Assembly: GCA_900550705.1 (NCBI GenBank)
Contig: URTG01000016.1
Coordinates: 1-17,315 of the forward strand
DNA: 17,315 nt
Reading direction: 5' to 3'
From: an uncultured Eubacteriales bacterium
GTDB lineage: Bacteria > Bacillota > Clostridia > Oscillospirales > Oscillospiraceae
The position numbers and the translations under genes are program-made. Below the pieces are notes generated by a model. The model was not told the origin of the DNA and made no database searches. It saw only the letters and a list, made by a program, of their open reading frames with translations. This document shows, piece by piece, positions 13,007-17,315 of the stretch (its first letter is position 1; each line of letters starts with the position of its first letter).

Positions 13007-14623
13007 ATGGACACCATTTACATCACCGGTCACCGCAACCCCGACACGGACTCCATTATCTCTGCCATGGCCTACGCCGCACTGAAAAACGCCCTGGGCG
13101 AGCGGCAGTATCAGGCCGCCCGACTGGGCCAGATCAGCGACGAGACCAAGCTGGTGCTGGACCGCTTCGACGCCGACCCGCCCATGCTCATCGGCGACCT
13201 CCGCACCCAGGTCCGGGACCTGGCCTACGACACCCCGCCCACCCTGTCCTCCGCCGCCACCATCAGCCGGGCCTGGCAGGCCATGCAGGACGGAAAGATC
13301 TCCGTCCTCCCCGTGGCCAACGAGGACGGCACCCTCTACGGCATGATCTCCGCCGGAGACGTGGCCAGCTACGACATGGCCTCCGTCTTCAACCCCCAGA
13401 TGGGGGACATTCCCATCTATAACCTGCTGTCCGTGCTGGAGGGCAAAATTCTCAACGCCGGCGGCGAGCTGCGGGACACCGTGTCCGGCGAGGTGATCGT
13501 CGCCCTGCCCGCCTGCCGGGAAAATCTTATGCAGTACGCCCCGGACAGCATCGTGGTCTGCGGCGATCAGCCCGACGTGATCCGCCGGGCGCTGGAGGCC
13601 AACGTCAACTGCGTCATCGTCTGCCAGGGCGAGGTGCGGAAGGACCTGCTGGACATCGAGACCAACACCTGCCTCATCTCCACCCCCTGCGACCCCTACC
13701 GGGCCATCCGCCTGATCTGCCACGCCCGGCCCATCTCCTCCATCTGCAAGGGACAGGAGATCGTCTCCTTCCACCTGGACGACTACATCGACAACGTAAA
13801 GGAGGAGGTGCTGAAAAGCCGCTTCCGCGCCTACCCCATCCTGGATGAGGAGGAGCGGGTGGTGGGCACCCTGGGCCGCTTCCATCTGCTCCGCCCCCGC
13901 CGGAAGCGGGTGGTGCTGGTGGACCACAACGAGCGCTCCCAGTCCGTGACGGGCCTGGACCAGACCGAAATTCTGGAGATCGTGGACCACCACCGCCTGG
14001 CGGACATCGAGACCAAGAACCCCATCCACGTCCGCAACGAGCCTGTGGGCAGCACCGCCACCATCGTGGCCGGAATGTATCAGGAGAAGGGCCTGATGCC
14101 CACGGCAAAAATGGCCGGTCTGATGGCCGCCGCCATCGTGTCGGACACGGTCATGTTCAAGTCCCCCACCTGCACCCAGCGGGACATCGACGTGGCCAAC
14201 CGCATGGCCCGCATTGCCAACATCTCCCTGCAGGACCTGGGCCAGGCCATCTTCTCCGCCACCTGCGGCGACGATAAGAGCGCCGAGACCGTTCTGTGCA
14301 CCGACTACAAGGAGTTCCACATCGCCGGCCACGACATCGCCGTCAGCCAGATCACCTGCATGGACTCCGACCGCCTGATGAAGCGCAAGGACGAGTTCCT
14401 GTCCGTCATGCAGGATACTCTGACCAAAAAGGGCATGGACCTGGTGGTGCTGATGATCACCGACGTGCTGCTGGAGGGCACCCAGCTGCTGTTCGTGGGC
14501 GACCAGGACGCGGTGAATCAGGCCTTCCGTCTGAAGGGCGCGGTGAAAGACAGCGTGTTCCTGCCCAAGATCATGAGCCGGAAAAAGCAGGTCATCCCCA
14601 TGCTGTCCGCCCTGTGGGGCTAA
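13007..14623 (+). CDS. ppaC: Manganese-dependent inorganic pyrophosphatase with CBS/DRTGG regulatory insert (family II)
   Basis: Hydrolyses pyrophosphate to phosphate in the cytoplasm, pulling biosynthetic reactions forward. The 538-aa product has the DHH-family metal sites: GHRNPDTDS (H9, D13, D15), VDHN (D306, H307) and the diagnostic VDHHR (D327, H328, H329), then SDTVMFKSPT (about 378). The C-terminal DHHA2 part carries the substrate-binding RK (MSRKKQ near the end). Between the first two metal motifs there is a long insert (about 65-300) with two CBS halves (ISVLPVANEDGTLYGMIS; RAYPILDEEERVVGTLGR) around a DRTGG domain, as in nucleotide-regulated clostridial enzymes inhibited or activated by AMP, ADP and Ap4A. 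AAAGGAG lies six bases before the ATG. A strong bidirectional terminator follows. No clear promoter was found; the 113-bp repeat element occupies the upstream region. Confidence 0.94.
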   Translation: MDTIYITGHRNPDTDSIISAMAYAALKNALGERQYQAARLGQISDETKLVLDRFDADPPMLIGDLRTQVRDLAYDTPPTLSSAATISRAWQAMQDGKISVLPVANEDGTLYGMISAGDVASYDMASVFNPQMGDIPIYNLLSVLEGKILNAGGELRDTVSGEVIVALPACRENLMQYAPDSIVVCGDQPDVIRRALEANVNCVIVCQGEVRKDLLDIETNTCLISTPCDPYRAIRLICHARPISSICKGQEIVSFHLDDYIDNVKEEVLKSRFRAYPILDEEERVVGTLGRFHLLRPRRKRVVLVDHNERSQSVTGLDQTEILEIVDHHRLADIETKNPIHVRNEPVGSTATIVAGMYQEKGLMPTAKMAGLMAAAIVSDTVMFKSPTCTQRDIDVANRMARIANISLQDLGQAIFSATCGDDKSAETVLCTDYKEFHIAGHDIAVSQITCMDSDRLMKRKDEFLSVMQDTLTKKGMDLVVLMITDVLLEGTQLLFVGDQDAVNQAFRLKGAVKDSVFLPKIMSRKKQVIPMLSALWG

Positions 14624-14637
14624 CCTTTCCCTTGCAA

Positions 14638-14676
14638 ACAAAAACGGAGCCGCTCGATGTGCGGCTCCGTTTTTGT
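14638..14676. terminator. Bidirectional terminator between ppaC and radC
   Basis: 14638-14653 pairs perfectly with 14661-14676 (16 bp, seven-base loop). The stem ends in five A's on one side and five T's on the other, so both the plus-strand ppaC and the minus-strand radC transcripts get a T-tailed hairpin. Confidence 0.92.
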
Positions 14677-14678
14677 TA

Positions 14679-15389
14679 TTAACATCCGTTCTGTGTCCCG
14701 TCCCCAAAAATGCGGCTGCTCCGGGACCACTCCGACTCCCGCAGGGACACGGCGTCGCCGTCCACAAAGATCAGGTGGTCGATGAGCTCCAGCCCCACAC
14801 TGCTCAGGGCGGTGCGGATGGACTGGGTGGACTGCCAGTCGGCGGAGGAGGGCAGGGCCAGGTTGCTGATGTGGTTGTGGGCCAGGTAGATGCCCGCCGC
14901 CCGCAGACCCAGGGACTCCTCCACAATGCGGCGCACGGAGATATGGGCGGCGTAGATGCTGCCCTCTGACACCTTGCGGACACCCAGGGGCTTCTGCTTT
15001 CCGTCCAGCGCCAGGAGATAGCACATCTCATTCCGCGCCCCGTAGAAATAGGGGGCCAGCAGGGCGATGGCCTGGTCGGCGCAGGTCACCCGCCGGACCA
15101 TCTCCGCCCGCTGCCGCTGGTAGCGGCCGCCCAGGGCGGTAATGAGCTGGAGGAGCACGGTGGTGTGCTCCCCCACCCCCTTCACCCGCTTCAGCTCGTC
15201 GGGGGAGGCGTCCAGCACCCCGGCCAGAGAGCCGAAGCGGTCCACCAGCTCGTGGGCCAGGGCGTTCACGTCGCCCTGGGGGATGGCGTAAAACAGCAGC
15301 AGCTCCAGGGCCCGGTGGTCGGGCCAGCCCTCAATCCCGCGGGCCAGAAACTCGGTTTTCACCCGCTGCCGGTGGCCGCTGTGGTCCAT
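14679..15389 (-). CDS. radC: RadC-family JAB/MPN+ protein
   Basis: 236 aa. Residues about 1-95 resemble the RadC N-terminal helix-hairpin-helix region (LELLLFYAIPQGD; LKRVKGVGEHTTVLL). Residues about 100-225 form the JAB/MPN+ domain, with a likely metal glutamate at E142 (VSEGSIY) and the metal triad H171, H173, D184 with S181 in exact JAMM spacing (HxH, seven, SxxD). Around it the usual HNHPSGDPTPS is replaced by HNHISNLALPS, so the loop is unusual though the metal ligands remain. The family's role is unsettled: it was linked to DNA repair by an early misassigned mutation. ATG 15389 has GGAGG seven bases upstream. It starts 65 bases after pyrE on the same strand with no terminator between, so it is probably co-transcribed. 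Confidence 0.88.
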   Translation of the reverse strand: MDHSGHRQRVKTEFLARGIEGWPDHRALELLLFYAIPQGDVNALAHELVDRFGSLAGVLDASPDELKRVKGVGEHTTVLLQLITALGGRYQRQRAEMVRRVTCADQAIALLAPYFYGARNEMCYLLALDGKQKPLGVRKVSEGSIYAAHISVRRIVEESLGLRAAGIYLAHNHISNLALPSSADWQSTQSIRTALSSVGLELIDHLIFVDGDAVSLRESEWSRSSRIFGDGTQNGC

Positions 15390-15430
15390 GGGGCCGCCTC
15401 CTTTGCTGCGTTTTCAGGCTCGTTCAGCTC

Positions 15431-15446
15431 CTGCCCCACGGGGCAG
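15431..15446. other. Small GC hairpin between pyrE and radC
   Basis: CTGCCCC (15431-15437) pairs with GGGGCAG (15440-15446) around a two-base gap. No T run follows on either strand, so it is unlikely to terminate and may instead modulate pyrE-radC mRNA stability. Confidence 0.4.
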
Positions 15447-15454
15447 TGCCCGGC

Positions 15455-16129
15455 TCAGTGCTTCGCGCCGTACTGGGCCAGATAGGCCTCCATCCTGGCC
15501 TTCATGTCGTCGTCGATATACACCTTGCCGTCGATGGGCCGGTTGTGCAGGAAGTCGATGACCTGCCGGACGGTGACGATGGGGAAGACCTGGATGCCGT
15601 AGTCCTGGCGCAGCTCATCCAGGGTGGAGCAGTCCCGGGTGCCCCGCTCCATGCGGTCCACGGAGACGAACAGGGCCTTCATCTTCACGTCGGCCACCTG
15701 CTTGAACAGCTCGATGGACTCCCGCACGGCGGTGCCGGCGGTGACCACGTCCTCTACAATGGCCACGCTGTCCCCGTCCTGGGGCTTGTAGCCCACCATG
15801 GAGCCGCCCTCGCCGTGGTCCTTGGCCTCCTTGCGGTTGAAGCAGTAGGGCAGGTCCCGGTCGTAGTTGCGATACAGCGACGCGGCGGCGGAGACGGCCA
15901 GGGGGATGCCCTTATAGGCCGGGCCGAACAGGCAGGTGATGCCCTCGGGCATATGCTCCTGGATACAGGCGGCATAGTAGTTGCCCAGCTTGGCGGCCTG
16001 TGCGCCGGTCTTGTAGTTGCCGGTGTTGACGAAATAGGGGGTCTTGCGCCCGCTCTTGGTGGTGAAGTCTCCAAAGGTCAGAACACCCGACCGGACCATA
16101 AAGGTGATAAATTCCTCCTGATAAGTCAT
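15455..16129 (-). CDS. pyrE: Orotate phosphoribosyltransferase
   Basis: Joins orotate to PRPP to make OMP, the fifth step of UMP synthesis, in the cytoplasm. The 224-aa product contains the PRPP-binding loop IVEDVVTAGTA (about 124-134), the flexible catalytic loop FNRKEAKDHGEGG (about 97-109) and the orotate-contacting FGPAYKGIPLA (about 68-78). Length is typical. The true start is ATG 16129 (MTYQEEF) with AAAGGAG ten bases upstream; the frame is open further upstream but that part is Pro/Trp/Arg-rich and overlaps the neighbouring gene. It has its own promoter and no PyrR-type attenuator is evident. No other pyr gene is in the window. Confidence 0.95.
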   Translation of the reverse strand: MTYQEEFITFMVRSGVLTFGDFTTKSGRKTPYFVNTGNYKTGAQAAKLGNYYAACIQEHMPEGITCLFGPAYKGIPLAVSAAASLYRNYDRDLPYCFNRKEAKDHGEGGSMVGYKPQDGDSVAIVEDVVTAGTAVRESIELFKQVADVKMKALFVSVDRMERGTRDCSTLDELRQDYGIQVFPIVTVRQVIDFLHNRPIDGKVYIDDDMKARMEAYLAQYGAKH

Positions 16130-16180
16130 AGACTTGCGGCTCCTTTTCCTGTGCCCCCGCATTGCAGGGTTGTTGGGGTC

Positions 16181-16209
16181 AGTATACCATCTTTTTTTCC
16201 CTAGGACAA
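16181..16209 (-). promoter_or_regulatory. Promoter of pyrE (and probably radC)
   Basis: On the minus strand TTGTCC (16209-16204), a 17-base spacer and TATACT (16186-16181). It sits 32 bases after the stop of the ATPase gene. The leader is about 45 bases, too short for a classic pyr attenuator. Confidence 0.72.
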
Positions 16210-16241
16210 GGGGCTGGGGGCGGTTTCCGGGGATTTTCGCC

Positions 16242-17315
16242 TTAATTCCGGGCCAGCAGCTCCCCGGCGATTCGGCGGGCCCGGGTCTCCACCAGGGCAA
16301 AGTCCACATAGGGATGATAGAGGGCCTCCAGCCGGTCGTGCATCGCCTTGGCCTGGGCCAGGGAGGCGGTGGCCTCCTCCTCCAGCGCCTGGGCCACCTT
16401 TGCCGCAAAGCGCAGCCGGGGGCGGCTGCGGCGGAGCAGGTCCCCGTCGGCAGCGGCGTCCAGGCGGATGCGGCGGTAGGCGTCCCCCTCCCAGGGCAGG
16501 GCGGCGGTGGAGGACACAAAGGCCAGCCCCAGCCCGGGCGCCAGCAGGTGCAGCAGCCGGTCGGGGAACAGGGGGTCCGGACAGGCCACCACATCGTGCC
16601 CCGCCTGGACCAGGCCGCTGAGCAGATGGGTCAGCAGCTGGTTTGCCAGCCCCCAGCGGTCCTCCAGCACATAGACCCGGGCGCACTGGGCCCGCACCGT
16701 GTCAAACAGGGCCAGCGGCCCCTTGTGGGTCATGGCGGAGAGAAACCGCTGCTTCACCCGCCCCACCCCCGCCCTGCGGTTCCGGCGCAGCTCCCGGGCC
16801 AGAATACCCCCGGCCCGCCGGGCCAGCTTCTCCTCCAGCCGGTCGGTCAGGAGCACGGCCCGGCTGTCCTGCCGCAGCTCCGCCGCCGCGCTGAGACAGC
16901 CGTAAGCCCGGCGGTAGCAGCCCGGATAGCCCGCCATACAGTCCTCCAGCTCCTTCCGCAGGGGAGCCAGAGCGGACCGGTCATAGGCCTCCCCCAGATT
17001 CACATAGCACTCCACCGCCCCGGGGCACCTTGGCTCCACCACATGGGGGGCCGTGCCGTCCACAATGGCCGCCCCCAGGGTGGGGAGAATCAGCCCGTCC
17101 AGCGAGTCCGGGTCGCCGGAGCAGAGGATGGTCTCGGTGGGCAGCCCCTCCTCCGCCATGGTCTGCCCCACCCGGCGCATCAGCGTGGACTTGCCGCACC
17201 CCGGCCCGCCCTTCAGAATGTACACCGCCCGGGCCTCCCCCCGGGGCAGCAGCTGGTCATAGAGCGAATAAAAACCATCCGGGGCTTTGGCCCCGAGAAA
17301 ATACTGCACACTGGG
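16242..17315 (-). CDS. P-loop ATPase-like protein (PRK06851 type), 5' end at or beyond window edge
   Basis: At least 355 aa; the frame is still open at the right border, so the start may lie outside, though a GTG at 17309 is possible. The N-terminal half has YFLGAKAPDGF, a Walker A loop GGPGCGKST (34-42 from the GTG), then CSGDPDSLDGLILPTLGAAI and DGTAPHVVEP, a pattern I associate with the uncharacterised PRK06851 family. The second half (about 188-270) repeats the same layout (RFLSAMTHKG..., VYVLEDRWGLANQLL, CPDPLFPDRLLHLLAPGLG, AFVSST), but its P-loop is degenerate (EDRWGLANQ) and lacks the GKS/T, so only the first site should bind nucleotide. The C-terminus (about 285-350) is helical and charged. 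Substrate and pathway are unknown. No terminator was seen before the pyrE promoter. Confidence 0.8.
   Translation of the reverse strand, partial: PSVQYFLGAKAPDGFYSLYDQLLPRGEARAVYILKGGPGCGKSTLMRRVGQTMAEEGLPTETILCSGDPDSLDGLILPTLGAAIVDGTAPHVVEPRCPGAVECYVNLGEAYDRSALAPLRKELEDCMAGYPGCYRRAYGCLSAAAELRQDSRAVLLTDRLEEKLARRAGGILARELRRNRRAGVGRVKQRFLSAMTHKGPLALFDTVRAQCARVYVLEDRWGLANQLLTHLLSGLVQAGHDVVACPDPLFPDRLLHLLAPGLGLAFVSSTAALPWEGDAYRRIRLDAAADGDLLRRSRPRLRFAAKVAQALEEEATASLAQAKAMHDRLEALYHPYVDFALVETRARRIAGELLARN

Noticed and set aside
12977..14767. 596-codon minus-strand frame opposite ppaC
   Set aside because: Runs through the bidirectional terminator and has no protein-like sequence; shadow of the pyrophosphatase gene.
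16130..16594. N-terminal extension of PyrE
   Set aside because: The upstream part is Pro/Trp/Arg-rich shadow of the ATPase gene and would cross the pyrE promoter; ATG 16129 matches the family start and length.

Overview
The window reads as chromosomal DNA from a high-GC, Gram-positive gut clostridium. The best guess is Oscillospiraceae, near Flavonifractor, Lawsonibacter or Pseudoflavonifractor. This is inferred from GC-rich codon use, strong Shine-Dalgarno sites, SLH and copper-amine-oxidase-like 'stalk' surface proteins, a GlnRS alongside LeuRS, and a CBS-type family II pyrophosphatase. No 16S or other decisive marker is present.

Layout. (1) 1-2942, minus strand: the start of rpsU with a consensus promoter, then leuS with its own promoter. 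The 328 bases between them hold a run of hairpins bracketed by two copies of the last 44 bp of leuS. (2) 3012-9331: a cell-surface block of three exported proteins. These are a 1127-aa SLH protein (minus), a divergent 471-aa stalk-domain protein (plus), and a convergent 355-aa stalk-domain protein (minus) that appears to be driven by an ECF-sigma-type promoter. (3) 9686-11435: glnS with a promoter and a strong terminator. (4) 11463-12982: a small accessory island. It has a consensus promoter, a 13-bp leader hairpin that buries the first ribosome binding site, a ~73-aa protein whose start is ambiguous (possible -1 frameshift on seven A's), a DUF4261-like protein overlapping it by ATGA, a 22-codon membrane microprotein whose reading frame continues past an in-frame TGA into a second membrane helix, and a 113-bp inverted-repeat element. 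(5) 13007-17315: a CBS/DRTGG manganese pyrophosphatase (plus) facing radC and pyrE (minus) across a 16-bp bidirectional terminator, then a P-loop ATPase running off the right edge.

How the genes fit together. Most are housekeeping: translation (rpsU, leuS, glnS), pyrophosphate clearance (which pulls tRNA charging and pyrE-type reactions forward), pyrimidine synthesis (pyrE) and a RadC-family protein. The surface block probably decorates the cell wall. The least explained part is the island at 11463-12982, whose compact, coupled layout and several unusual RNA or coding signals make it the best place to look for something undescribed. I found no CRISPR array, tRNA, rRNA, riboswitch of known class or transposase gene.
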